15,643 nt of DNA from CAYGWP01 sp964353455 (GCA_964353455.1 CAYGWP010000528.1:1-15643), one strand, 5' to 3'. Shown: positions 7,022 through 14,312, counted from the stretch's first letter. Program-made: numbers and translations. Notes: generated by a model from the sequence alone, not told the origin.

Positions 7022-8833
7022 TCAGCGTGCGCCGGCGGTCTGTCGCGGTCCGGCCGATGAACGCCGCGCGGGCCGACGGCGGACCGGGCGCCCCAGGCAC
7101 CGCTCCAGCGCCGGCACGAAGTACTCGCTCGTGACGGACTGCCAACTCATCTTCTCGGCCACCTGCCAGCCGCTCTCCAGGAGGCTCTGGAACGCCTCGG
7201 GCGTCGAGGGGAGGCGTGCGGCCAACTGCTTGCCCAAGCGTGCGGCCACCTCGTGTTCGATTCGCCGGGTGTCGTTCTCGGTGACCGGCTCGCGCTGCGA
7301 CGGGGCACAATAGTCCGCCATGAGGACGTTCGGCGGGAGTTCCGCCCCGACCACTCGCGACAAGAGTTGCGCGCAGCCGCACACGCTGCTGATTACGCTG
7401 ATGCCGCCGAACGCCAGCGTCTCCAACTGCGCGATGCCGAACGGCTCGTACGCGCTCTGGCCGAACTCCACATCACTTCCCTGGCGGAGGTCCTGGAAGG
7501 TCATTCCCTCGGGCACGCGGCTGCCGCAGCAGTCGCGGGTGAGGCCGAACTGGTTGATGAGTATCGCCCGCGTGGCCCGCGCCCAGGCGTTGTACTTCTC
7601 GGCGGCCTGGCCGATCGGGACCTCGCCCTTGACCATGTCGGGCCAGCCCACGCGGTGATTCAGGGGCCAGCCGTACTGCGATTCCATCTGGCGGACGACC
7701 TCCGGCTCGCGTCGGCCGCCGTCGGTTGCCAGCACCAGGAGGACCGCCGTGCGGCCCTCATCGGCCAGGATGTCGTCGAGGTGCTCCATCACCGCCAGGT
7801 CCCTCTCGATGGCCTTCGACGCCACAGGCCGCGCCACGTGCGTGAACACGAAGTCCGGCCGGAATCCGACCACCGCATCGACGTACTGCCTGAGGAGGTT
7901 GCGGCAGCGGAGGCGGGTCGCAACGTCGATGGGGCGGACCGGGAGGCCGTTATAGACCACCTCGATCGGCGTACGCCGGTACTCCGACGACAATAGTTCA
8001 AGTTCCTGCGCCGTCCGGTCGCTGACGGCGAACACGCGGTGCACCCGGTGTGCGCGGCTGACGAGGGCGTGCTTGAAGCCGCCGGTCCCGCGCAGGAGCG
8101 CCTCGTACGAGCGGATGCCCTCGCGGGTCTCGAGCGCCTGGTCGAAGACCAGGCGGTGCTCGGCCTGCGTCTCGATGAGGTCGCGGACGCTCGGCACCTC
8201 GTGGGCCCAGTAGATGGTCCGCAGGTCCGGCAGTCGCAGGCGGGCCGCCAGGAGCGTCGGCAGTCCCATGAACTCGTGGCTGACGAGGGCCGCGCCGGCC
8301 ATTGTGCCCGCAAGGAGCGTCTCGATCGCCTCGATGGCCGGCCCCGCCAGGCGCACCCACTCCTCGTATCCCCATTCCTTCTCGAACTTGTCGCTTGCCA
8401 GTTCGTACGCCTGCCACAGGTCGCCCTTGAGGAGGTTGACCGGCGCGGCCAGGGCGTCGCGGACGTCGAGGATGAGGAGTTCGACGGTGCTGCGGCGGGT
8501 TTCGAGCGGGCACCGTATTGCCCGGCGGCCGTAGAGGATGCGGACGCCGTACGTCGTTTCGATACGCTTAAATGTATCAATGAGTGTGGCCGGCTCGGGG
8601 GCCGGTTCGCCGTTGGCGCCGCCGGTCTCGTAGAGGACGTCCTGGATGTCCTCCGGCGTCTGCTTCAGCGGCAACTGGCCGGCGCCCACGAGGATGGTCC
8701 GGTCAACGGCGCTCTGGTACGCGCGGGTCGTCAGAAGCCCTTCGAGGACGGCCCCGATGCCGCCCATCTTCTCGCGGGCCTCATGAGTGATGTGGACAAG
8801 CGCCGTTGCCGGAATTTCCGATGCGCGCCGCAT
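7022..8833 (-). CDS. GT-B glycosyltransferase, glycogen synthase-like
   Basis: A 603-residue GT-B fold protein. The N-terminal block HITHEAREKMGGIGAVLEGL (14-33) resembles the ADP-glucose-contacting KxGG motif of GT5 starch/glycogen synthases (K22, G24, G25). SHEFMGLP (185-192) and IYWAHEVPSVRD (207-218) fit the first Rossmann domain. VFAVSDRTAQEL and VYNGLP (293-298) mark the linker, and AYEPFGIAQLETLAFGG contains the Ex7E donor-site signature (E463, E471). The C-terminal tail (583-603) is arginine-rich and probably disordered. It is longer than classical glycogen synthase (about 480 residues), with insertions around 60-165, so the acceptor and sugar donor are uncertain; glycan or trehalose-type products are possible. 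The start has GGGGATAGG a few bases upstream. A promoter upstream and a terminator downstream suggest it is transcribed alone. Confidence 0.82.
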   Translation of the reverse strand: MRRASEIPATALVHITHEAREKMGGIGAVLEGLLTTRAYQSAVDRTILVGAGQLPLKQTPEDIQDVLYETGGANGEPAPEPATLIDTFKRIETTYGVRILYGRRAIRCPLETRRSTVELLILDVRDALAAPVNLLKGDLWQAYELASDKFEKEWGYEEWVRLAGPAIEAIETLLAGTMAGAALVSHEFMGLPTLLAARLRLPDLRTIYWAHEVPSVRDLIETQAEHRLVFDQALETREGIRSYEALLRGTGGFKHALVSRAHRVHRVFAVSDRTAQELELLSSEYRRTPIEVVYNGLPVRPIDVATRLRCRNLLRQYVDAVVGFRPDFVFTHVARPVASKAIERDLAVMEHLDDILADEGRTAVLLVLATDGGRREPEVVRQMESQYGWPLNHRVGWPDMVKGEVPIGQAAEKYNAWARATRAILINQFGLTRDCCGSRVPEGMTFQDLRQGSDVEFGQSAYEPFGIAQLETLAFGGISVISSVCGCAQLLSRVVGAELPPNVLMADYCAPSQREPVTENDTRRIEHEVAARLGKQLAARLPSTPEAFQSLLESGWQVAEKMSWQSVTSEYFVPALERCLGRPVRRRPARRSSAGPRQTAGAR

Positions 8834-8883
8834 GACCTATCCCCGGCCTGGCGAACACAGACTCTACGGCTCTCCAATTCCTG

Positions 8884-8912
8884 ATTATACGGACCAGGCG
8901 CATCAGCGGAAA
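8884..8912 (-). promoter_or_regulatory. Putative sigma70-type promoter of the glycosyltransferase
   Basis: On the minus strand a perfect TATAAT -10 box (8884-8889) is preceded by TTTCCG (8907-8912, 3 of 6 to the -35 consensus) at 17-bp spacing. It lies in the 95-bp gap between the HEAT-repeat gene and the glycosyltransferase start, about 50 bp upstream of the ATG. Confidence 0.5.
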
Positions 8913-8928
8913 GAGGGCTTGGAGCATT

Positions 8929-10578
8929 CTACTTCCGGAATTCATCCGGAGAGAAAATCCGGCCGAGCGCCTTAAGGCTCAGGTACGCCTGGGCCTGGAC
9001 GAGATTGATGGGGTCCTGCATGGCCCTTTCGAGGGCCTTGATGGTTTCCGGCGACTTGTCGCCCGCGGCGCCGAGCCCCTGGGCGGCGGTCGCCCGCACC
9101 TGCCAGGCGCTCGACCCGAGCGCCTCGCGCAGCGTCGCGACCGCAACCGGGCCGCCGATCTTGCCCAGCGCTTCGATGGCCGCAAGTTGCGGCCGGCCCT
9201 GCGTCTGTCCCGTCATTGACGGCGGACCGCCGATGCTCGCGGACTTCGCCACCTTCTTCAGGGCAGGCACGCCGTCCACGTACCCGGCCTTGCCGAGGCC
9301 CCATGCCGCCGCCGCCGAAACCATAGGCGACGGGTCATCGAGCATCACCATCAACTGGCGCGAGCCATAGACGGTGCCTATCAGGCCGAGCGCCCCGGCG
9401 GCCCACGCGCGGACTGCCGGCTCCGGGTCTTTAGTGGCCGCCATGACGGCCGCCTGCGCCTCGGGGTTGCCGACGTGGCCGAGCACCGACAGTGCGGCGA
9501 CGCGGACGTACTTGTTGGGGGAGCGGAGCCGCTGCGACACCCACGGAATGTCGTCGCGGTTGGCCGACCGCGCGAAGGCCTTGAGGGCGGCGGACTCAAG
9601 GTCCACGTTCTCCTGCTTGGTGCGGAGGTAATCGCGGAGAACGTCGGCTGCCCCGCGTCCGATGCCGCCGAGGGCCTGGATGACGTCGAGCGTCTCCGGG
9701 CCGGGCGGGTTGAGCCTTGCGGCCAGTTCCTTCACCGGGGCGGCGCCGTCGAGGTTTCCGAGCGCACGGATGGCGTTGCGGCGGACGGCCTCATCGGCGT
9801 CCTTGAGGCCCTTCAGCGGGATGTCCGCCAGACGCGGGTCGGGCGAGTGCACGAGCGCCGACATGACTGCCCGCCTCGCAAGCACGCCGTTTTGGAACGC
9901 CAGGGGCAGCAGGGTCGGCCCGAGTTCCATGCCGTCGCGGACGCTGGCCCGGGCGGCCTTTGCGAGGACGGCGCCTTCGGCCGACTCCACGAGTTGGATC
10001 AGGACCCTTCGCGCCCCGGCATCGCCCACGCGGGCAAGAACGTCGGCCGCCAGGACGGCTTCATCGGGGTTGGTGTCCAGGCACTTCTGGAGGCGGGCTT
10101 GAAGCGGCAGAATGAGTTCGGTCGGGTCGGCCATGCCTTGCGGATCGCCGATGTCCCAGAGCGCGCGGAGAACGGCCGGCGAGACCTCGATAACCTGGCC
10201 CTCTATGACGATGAGGCCGCGGCCGCGCGGACTCTGCTCGATGTAGGTTGCCTGGGCGAGGCTTCGGACGAGCGGGTCGTCGCTGGTGGTGGCCGCGGGG
10301 GCCGGGCCGACTTCGCCCATGGCCGCCCACGAGCCGAGCAACTGGCCGGCCTCGGCCCGGTGGAGTCGGTTGTCGGACCTGACGAGGCCGACGAGGGCCT
10401 CCTGGGCGCCGGGGGTCTGAGGGCCGTCGGTCTCCAACGCAAGGAGCCGCGCTGCGGGGGCCATCGCCTCATAGTCCGGCCCCTTCTCCCCCCCGCGCCA
10501 CGGGCCGCAGCCTCCGACCACGATGATGATGAGTACCGCAAGGATTCCGGTTGCCAAAGCGGCGATGCGGCTGTTCAT
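8929..10578 (-). CDS. HEAT-repeat lipoprotein
   Basis: A 549-residue protein with a lipoprotein signal: hydrophobic residues 5-21, then the lipobox VGGC with C24 as the lipidated residue. The mature part is mostly alpha-helical HEAT/PBS-lyase-type repeats of about 30-37 residues, seen as recurring segments such as AVRRNAIRALGNLDG, YVRVAALSVLGHVGNPEA, AVRAWAAGALGLIG and QVRATAAQGLGAAGD. Such solenoids are protein-interaction scaffolds; no catalytic motif is visible. It probably sits on the periplasmic face of a membrane. Glycine at +2 after the cysteine gives no inner-membrane retention signal by the E. coli rule. The ATG at 10578 has a GGAG ribosome site about 8 bases upstream. Exported HEAT-repeat proteins are common in planctomycetes. 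The binding partner is unknown. Confidence 0.88.
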   Translation of the reverse strand: MNSRIAALATGILAVLIIIVVGGCGPWRGGEKGPDYEAMAPAARLLALETDGPQTPGAQEALVGLVRSDNRLHRAEAGQLLGSWAAMGEVGPAPAATTSDDPLVRSLAQATYIEQSPRGRGLIVIEGQVIEVSPAVLRALWDIGDPQGMADPTELILPLQARLQKCLDTNPDEAVLAADVLARVGDAGARRVLIQLVESAEGAVLAKAARASVRDGMELGPTLLPLAFQNGVLARRAVMSALVHSPDPRLADIPLKGLKDADEAVRRNAIRALGNLDGAAPVKELAARLNPPGPETLDVIQALGGIGRGAADVLRDYLRTKQENVDLESAALKAFARSANRDDIPWVSQRLRSPNKYVRVAALSVLGHVGNPEAQAAVMAATKDPEPAVRAWAAGALGLIGTVYGSRQLMVMLDDPSPMVSAAAAWGLGKAGYVDGVPALKKVAKSASIGGPPSMTGQTQGRPQLAAIEALGKIGGPVAVATLREALGSSAWQVRATAAQGLGAAGDKSPETIKALERAMQDPINLVQAQAYLSLKALGRIFSPDEFRK

Positions 10579-10614
10579 GATTCCGCTCCGATTGTTCGAT
10601 AACCAAAGTGTAGG

Positions 10615-10633
10615 GTGGGTCCTCTGGACCCAC
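10615..10633. repeat. Short 8-bp palindrome upstream of HEAT gene
   Basis: GTGGGTCC (10615-10622) and GGACCCAC (10626-10633) flank TCT, giving an 8-bp perfect stem in the presumed 5' leader of the HEAT-repeat gene. There is no T-tract. It resembles the GGGTC...GACCC core of the larger palindromes elsewhere in the window and could be a relic of that family or a leader hairpin. Confidence 0.6.
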
Positions 10634-10689
10634 GCGGTCGTACAGAACGGCTTGCTCGCGGCGGCTCCCGGCCGTCGCCCGGTCCTCTA

Positions 10690-10718
10690 TCTATAGGCCG
10701 CGCGCTTGCCCGATGCAA
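10690..10718 (-). promoter_or_regulatory. Possible promoter of the HEAT-repeat lipoprotein gene
   Basis: On the minus strand TTGCAT (10713-10718) and TATAGA (10690-10695) are separated by 17 bp. Matches to consensus are 3 of 6 and 4 of 6. The implied leader is about 105 bases long and contains the 8-bp palindrome at 10615-10633. This is the best pair I can see in the 252-bp gap, but it is weak. Confidence 0.33.
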
Positions 10719-10754
10719 GCGAAAAGAGCATATCGGGCGTATTGCGTCACTTCC

Positions 10755-10798
10755 GGGGGTGGCATGGTCACGCAAAAGCGCGTGACCATGCCACCCCC
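10755..10798. repeat. Perfect 19-bp inverted repeat, GGCATGGTCACG family
   Basis: The arms at 10755-10773 (GGGGGTGGCATGGTCACGC) and 10780-10798 are perfectly complementary over 19 bp with a 6-nt loop, AAAAGC. Weaker outer pairing continues: GCGTATTGCGT to the left and ACGCAGTACGC to the right match at 10 of 11. It lies 3' of the endonuclease III gene and 5' of the HEAT gene. There is no T-tract on either side, so a classic terminator is unlikely. One arm recurs at 5195-5215 and its GGCATGG core recurs at 204-210. Confidence 0.92.
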
Positions 10799-10830
10799 TA
10801 AGACTAACGCAGTACGCATCGGGCCTCATG

Positions 10831-11490
10831 TCAGCGGCACTTAAATGCCGACGGGCAGATGTCCGCCAGGGCGCAGGCGGCACAGTCGGGGCGGCGGGCG
10901 TGGCAGGTGTTGCGCCCGTGCTCAATCAGGAGGACGTGAAAGGTATAGACCTGGGCGGGCGGCACCATCGGCAGGAGGAGGTCGTGGGCCTCCTCGGCCG
11001 TCGTCCGCTGGGCGATGAGGCCCAGGCGCCGGCTCACCCGGCCGACGTGCGTATCCACCGGCAGCACGGGCCGCCTGAGGCTGAAGCAGAGGACGCATGC
11101 GGCGGTCTTCGGCCCGACGCCCGGCAGGGCCAGCAGGTATTCTTTGATCCGGTCGGTCGGCCAGCGTCGGAGGAAGTCGAGGCTTGCCCGGCCGTGCTCC
11201 ATACGTATGCGGCGGAGGATCGTCCGGATGTGCCGCGCCTTCTGCCGGTGGAGACCCGCCGGGCGGATGAGAGTGGCGATCTTCCCCGGCGGCGCATCGG
11301 CCGCGCGGTCCCACGTCGGGTACGCCTGCCGCAGGCGCTCGTAGGCCATGCCGGAGTTTGAGTCGGTGGTATTCTGGCTGAGGATGGTGGCGACGAGTTC
11401 CCCCAGGGGCGGGCCCCAGGTCTTCCACGGGTGCGGGCCGTATGCGCGCTGGAGGCGGCGGATGACTTGGGCGATGGATGGTGGCTTCAT
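10831..11490 (-). CDS. Endonuclease III-type DNA glycosylase/AP lyase
   Basis: A 219-residue HhH-GPD base-excision repair enzyme that removes damaged bases and cleaves abasic sites. Key features are the ILSQNTTDSNS segment (36-46), the helix-hairpin-helix ALPGVGPKTA (121-130) with the catalytic lysine K128, the catalytic aspartate D146 in PVDTHVGR, and a complete [4Fe-4S] cluster C-x6-C-x2-C-x5-C (C196, C203, C206, C212). Length matches endonuclease III (about 210). The SQNTTD variant, rather than the LSAQATD of E. coli Nth, suggests a related subfamily, so I leave the symbol blank; substrate range may differ. The ATG at 11490 has GGAG 7 bases upstream. The gene is separated from tatC by the 24-bp repeat array and followed by the 19-bp inverted repeat. 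Confidence 0.93.
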   Translation of the reverse strand: MKPPSIAQVIRRLQRAYGPHPWKTWGPPLGELVATILSQNTTDSNSGMAYERLRQAYPTWDRAADAPPGKIATLIRPAGLHRQKARHIRTILRRIRMEHGRASLDFLRRWPTDRIKEYLLALPGVGPKTAACVLCFSLRRPVLPVDTHVGRVSRRLGLIAQRTTAEEAHDLLLPMVPPAQVYTFHVLLIEHGRNTCHARRPDCAACALADICPSAFKCR

Positions 11491-11501
11491 CTGAGAACTC
11501 C

Positions 11502-11600
11502 GCGCGGCGGGTCGGGAGACCCGCCGCGCCGACCTTCGGGAGACCCGCCGCGCTGAACTTCGGGAGACCCGCCGCGCTGAACTTCGGGAGACCCGCCGCG
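11502..11600. repeat. 24-bp tandem array with 12-bp palindrome
   Basis: GGGAGACCCGCCGCG occurs exactly four times, at 11514-11528, 11538-11552, 11562-11576 and 11586-11600, with a constant period of 24 bp; the intervening CGCTGAACTTC is also repeated with small changes. At the left end 11502-11513 and 11518-11529 form a 12-bp palindrome of the same GCGCGGCGGG type found at 233-285 and 15178-15205. Apparently the right half of that palindrome was amplified in tandem. It fills the gap between the endonuclease III start and the tatC stop and could help end tatC transcription. Because 24 is a multiple of 3, overlapping ORFs show 8-residue repeats that I regard as artefacts. Confidence 0.9.
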
Positions 11601-11601
11601 G

Positions 11602-12705
11602 TTACCCCATCGGCGAGTCGGGTTCGGTCCAGTCATTTTCCTGGGCGTACGGATTCTCGTCGGGTGGCTCCTGGCCGGTCTCGGGTTCGGGTTGTTGCGG
11701 AGGCTGTTCCTGGGGCTGGGCGGCCTGCTCGTGGGCCTCGCGTCGTGCGCGTTCCTCGGCGTCGCGCCGCTCGCGTTCTTCGGCCTCCTGGCGAGCGCGC
11801 TGGTCGGCCTCATCGCGTGCGCGATCCTCGGCCTCCTGGCGTGCGCGCTCCTCGGCGGCAAGTTTGCGTCGCTTGCGCCCGGTTAGCCACGAAAGGAACA
11901 GACCGACTTCGTACAGCAGGATGAGCGGGACGGTCAGGCAGGCCATGCTAAAGGGGTCCTGGCCGGGCGTGAAAACCGCGCCGATGATGCACATCGCCAG
12001 GATGACCATCCTCTGCTGCTTGACCAGCGATCCGAGAGGCACGATGCCCGTGCGTTCAAGGAACATGACGACCAGCGGGGTCTGGAAGGCCAGTCCGAAC
12101 GCTAAGGCGGTCCAGGCGACGAACTTGACGTAGTCCGTCAGTGTGTACTGCGACGGATCGACCATGCGTATGGACATGCCGATCGACATCAGCGCCTGAA
12201 GCATCATTCTGAGCACGAAGTATGCGAATACGGTCCCCCCCAGGAAGAGGAGGAGGCTGAATGGAAAGTAGATATAAACGTATTTTCGCTCGTGCTCGTG
12301 CAGGCCCACGCCGACGAACGCCCATATCTGGTAGAAGACCCACGGGCTGGCGATCAGCACGCCGGCCGCAAGGCATATCACGATGATCGTCCCGAAGAGG
12401 GTGGTCGGGCCGCCGGGGAGCATCTGCGGGTTGCGGAGCCGCTCGATCTGGCGTTTGACGTCGTCGGGAATCTTCGGCGGTTCATTCGGGGGCGTCGTCG
12501 CGGCGGCGACGTACTTGTCCTCGATGTCCTTGGCCAGCTTGTGGCAGGCCATTTCGTAGGGACTGGCGATGAAGTTGAACAACTCGGTGTAGAATATGCC
12601 GCAGCCGATCGAGCAGATCACCAGGCCGGCGAGAGCCAGCACGACCCGGTGGCGCAGTTCCGCCAGGTGCTCGCCAAGACTCATTTCGACGTCGGATTTA
12701 ACCAA
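11602..12705 (-). CDS. tatC: Twin-arginine translocase subunit TatC, extended tail
   Basis: TatC recognises twin-arginine signals and forms the core of the Tat export complex in the inner membrane. Family features are the N-terminal SLGEHLAELRHRV (9-21), six hydrophobic segments, QIWAFVGVGLHEHERKY (126-142), the FTPGQDPFS block (245-253) and LLYEVGLFLSW (263-273). Two parts exceed the E. coli protein (258 residues). The first periplasmic loop (about 50-100) is enlarged with charged and proline-rich sequence. The cytoplasmic C-terminus adds about 90 residues: five 8-residue units from 284 to 323 and then a Gln/Pro/Glu-rich end. I use the TTG at 12705, with GAGG 9 bases upstream and 12 bp after the radical SAM stop. 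The ATG at 12684 is an alternative but has no clear ribosome site. No tatA/B gene is in the window. Confidence 0.93.
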   Translation of the reverse strand: MVKSDVEMSLGEHLAELRHRVVLALAGLVICSIGCGIFYTELFNFIASPYEMACHKLAKDIEDKYVAAATTPPNEPPKIPDDVKRQIERLRNPQMLPGGPTTLFGTIIVICLAAGVLIASPWVFYQIWAFVGVGLHEHERKYVYIYFPFSLLLFLGGTVFAYFVLRMMLQALMSIGMSIRMVDPSQYTLTDYVKFVAWTALAFGLAFQTPLVVMFLERTGIVPLGSLVKQQRMVILAMCIIGAVFTPGQDPFSMACLTVPLILLYEVGLFLSWLTGRKRRKLAAEERARQEAEDRARDEADQRARQEAEERERRDAEERARREAHEQAAQPQEQPPQQPEPETGQEPPDENPYAQENDWTEPDSPMG

Positions 12706-12717
12706 GATGACATGCCT

Positions 12718-14181
12718 CTAGCGGATTGCGGTTGTCAGGCCGACGGCCCGTTCGCCCTGGAGGAAGTTTTCGGGTTTGCCCAGTTCCATCAGGATTTCGC
12801 GGGCCTTGCGGGCGCGTTCCATCGTGATGCGGCCGCTGGAAATCCAGTCGTAGATGAGGCCCAAATTGTCCGGGCGGTACAGGCCGGCGAATTCCTTGTA
12901 GAACTCCTCGCGCGGCAGGCGCGTGGGCAGGACGGCGTGCAGGGCGTCGAACAGCCGGTAATCGTGCGTCACCAGTTCGTCGTACTTCTCGTCGTAGAGG
13001 TCTGTGCCGGGCAGGGGCGTCAGGATCGTAAACTGGGGGTAGATGATGCCCTTCTCCTCGCGGTACGCCTTGAGTTGCCTGAAGTCCTCGCGAGTCCATT
13101 GCGGGTCAACGATGAACGCGCCCCACATGTGGACGCGCAGGCCGTTCAGGATGTCCATCGCCCGCTCGTTCTGCTCGATTGTTGCGCCCTTGGCGACCGC
13201 GTCGAGGTGCTTCTGGCTTGCGCCCTCGAATCCGATGAGGATGGTCTCCAGGCCCACCTCGCGCCACTTCGCGAGGAGGTCCGGATGCCGCGAGATCGTG
13301 TCGGTCCGCGCCTGCATCCCGAATTCCTTCTTTATGCCGCGCTCGCGTATCATGTCGGCGATCTTGTGGGCGCGCGGCACGTTGGCCAGGAAGTTGTCAT
13401 CGACGAAACCTATGGTGCGCGTGTTGATGGTCTCGATCTCGGCCACGACCCGCTCGGCCGACGCGTAGCGGCACTTCTTGTGATAGAACTTCCAGACCGA
13501 GCAGAAGTTGCAGCGGAACGGGCATCCGCGGCTGGTTGCGACCACGGTGTGCGGCTTGTCGAAGAGGAAGAAGTAGTCGGGGGCATAGCGAGCCACGAGG
13601 TTCCGCGCGGGCATCGGCAGGACGTCGAGCGACGGCAGCAGCGCCCGGTCGCGGTTGAAGACCCAGTCGTTCTCGCCGCGGCGCCAGGCGAGGCTGTCAA
13701 CGCTGCCCAGCGCATCGGCCGCGGGCTTGCCTGCGGCACGGTCGAGCGCCTCCAGGAGGTCGCGGAAGGTTGCTTCGCCCTCGCCGATGACGATGGCATC
13801 GACGTACGGGAACTCAAAATCGGCGGGCAGGAGGCTCGCGTGCAGTCCGCCCATGACGGTGAACGCCTCGGGCCGCAGCCGCTTGACCTCGGCCAGAAGG
13901 TCCCGCGCGCTATAGACATCGGTCGTCAGGCACGTCGCGCCGACCATGTCGGGCTGGAACTGGCCAATCGTCTCGGCCATGCTGCCCGGCTCCGCCCCGC
14001 CAAGACGGAGGGCGGGCTCCGCCGTGGCGAAGCCCGGCAGCCGCAGGTCCAGGATCCGCACATCGTGGTTCGGCTGCGCGATGGCCGCGATCGTTTCCAG
14101 GGCAAGCGGTTCCGGCAGCGCAGTGCGCCGGAACCCGATGTAGTCCGTCGGCGGCGGGGGTTGAACCAGAAGAATCTTCAC
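12718..14181 (-). CDS. B12-binding radical SAM protein
   Basis: A 487-residue enzyme with an N-terminal cobalamin-binding-type domain (about 1-150; MKILLVQPPPP, VMGGLHASLLP, IVIGEGEATF) and a radical SAM domain starting at SRGCPFRCNFCSVWKFY, which carries the CxxxCxxC motif that binds the catalytic [4Fe-4S] cluster. Downstream segments TIGFVDDNF and TILIGFEGAS fit the barrel. Members of this class methylate or rearrange unreactive carbons. The architecture and the CNFCSVWKFY segment resemble HpnR-type hopanoid C-3 methylases, but related enzymes share this and no hopanoid gene is nearby, so I do not name it. The usual DxHxxG cobalamin-ligand motif is not evident, so base-off cobalamin binding is uncertain. 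The start is GTG at 14181 with GGGAG about 9 bases upstream. The stop lies 12 bp before tatC, so the two are probably co-transcribed. Confidence 0.9.
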   Translation of the reverse strand: MKILLVQPPPPTDYIGFRRTALPEPLALETIAAIAQPNHDVRILDLRLPGFATAEPALRLGGAEPGSMAETIGQFQPDMVGATCLTTDVYSARDLLAEVKRLRPEAFTVMGGLHASLLPADFEFPYVDAIVIGEGEATFRDLLEALDRAAGKPAADALGSVDSLAWRRGENDWVFNRDRALLPSLDVLPMPARNLVARYAPDYFFLFDKPHTVVATSRGCPFRCNFCSVWKFYHKKCRYASAERVVAEIETINTRTIGFVDDNFLANVPRAHKIADMIRERGIKKEFGMQARTDTISRHPDLLAKWREVGLETILIGFEGASQKHLDAVAKGATIEQNERAMDILNGLRVHMWGAFIVDPQWTREDFRQLKAYREEKGIIYPQFTILTPLPGTDLYDEKYDELVTHDYRLFDALHAVLPTRLPREEFYKEFAGLYRPDNLGLIYDWISSGRITMERARKAREILMELGKPENFLQGERAVGLTTAIR

Positions 14182-14225
14182 GCCTTTGCGCTCCCGTATC
14201 GGGAAAAGACCCAGAGAAGACCATA

Positions 14226-14254
14226 ATAGTAGCGGAACGCCCGCCTGGAGGCAA
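14226..14254 (-). promoter_or_regulatory. Putative promoter of the radical SAM-tatC pair
   Basis: On the minus strand TTGCCT (14249-14254) and TACTAT (14226-14231) are separated by exactly 17 bp, each 4 of 6 to the sigma70 consensus. The pair lies about 45 bp upstream of the GTG start of the radical SAM gene, in the 131-bp gap after the STAS gene. Confidence 0.42.
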
Positions 14255-14293
14255 GCGATTCAATTGCGGAGTAGTACGCACCGCCAGAACACG

Positions 14294-14311
14294 CGCCCAA
14301 CAAATTGGGCG
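14294..14311. other. 7-bp stem-loop just after the STAS gene stop
   Basis: CGCCCAA (14294-14300) and TTGGGCG (14305-14311) pair perfectly around CAAA. The stem starts 1 base after the stop codon of the leftward STAS gene, so it may protect or end that transcript. No T-tract follows on the minus strand, so I do not call it an intrinsic terminator. Confidence 0.5.
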
Positions 14312-14312
14312 G

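Noticed and set aside
9475..10602. A 375-codon plus-strand frame opposite the HEAT-repeat gene
   Set aside because: The opposite strand encodes a lipoprotein signal and regular HEAT repeats with a ribosome site; the plus-strand product shows no features.
10755..10798. Intrinsic terminator of the endonuclease III gene
   Set aside because: The stem is strong and well placed, but no T-tract follows on the minus strand and one arm recurs at another locus, so a repeat element explains it better.
11502..11600. A possible CRISPR array
   Set aside because: Units are only 24 bp in total with no unique spacers, no cas genes are nearby, and the units are derived from a palindromic repeat.
11478..11924. 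Overlapping frames with 8-residue repeats (FGRPAALN type) across the 24-bp array
   Set aside because: The period of 24 bp is divisible by three, so any frame shows repeats. The frames run antisense into tatC and have no supported start.
12718..14181. Naming the radical SAM gene hpnR
   Set aside because: The resemblance is to the general architecture and a short cluster-region segment; other B12-radical SAM families share these and no hopanoid genes are in view.
12292..14226. A 644-codon plus-strand open frame
   Set aside because: It lies opposite the radical SAM gene and part of tatC, both with clear catalytic or family motifs. Its translation has no recognisable domain; long antisense frames are expected in GC-rich coding DNA.
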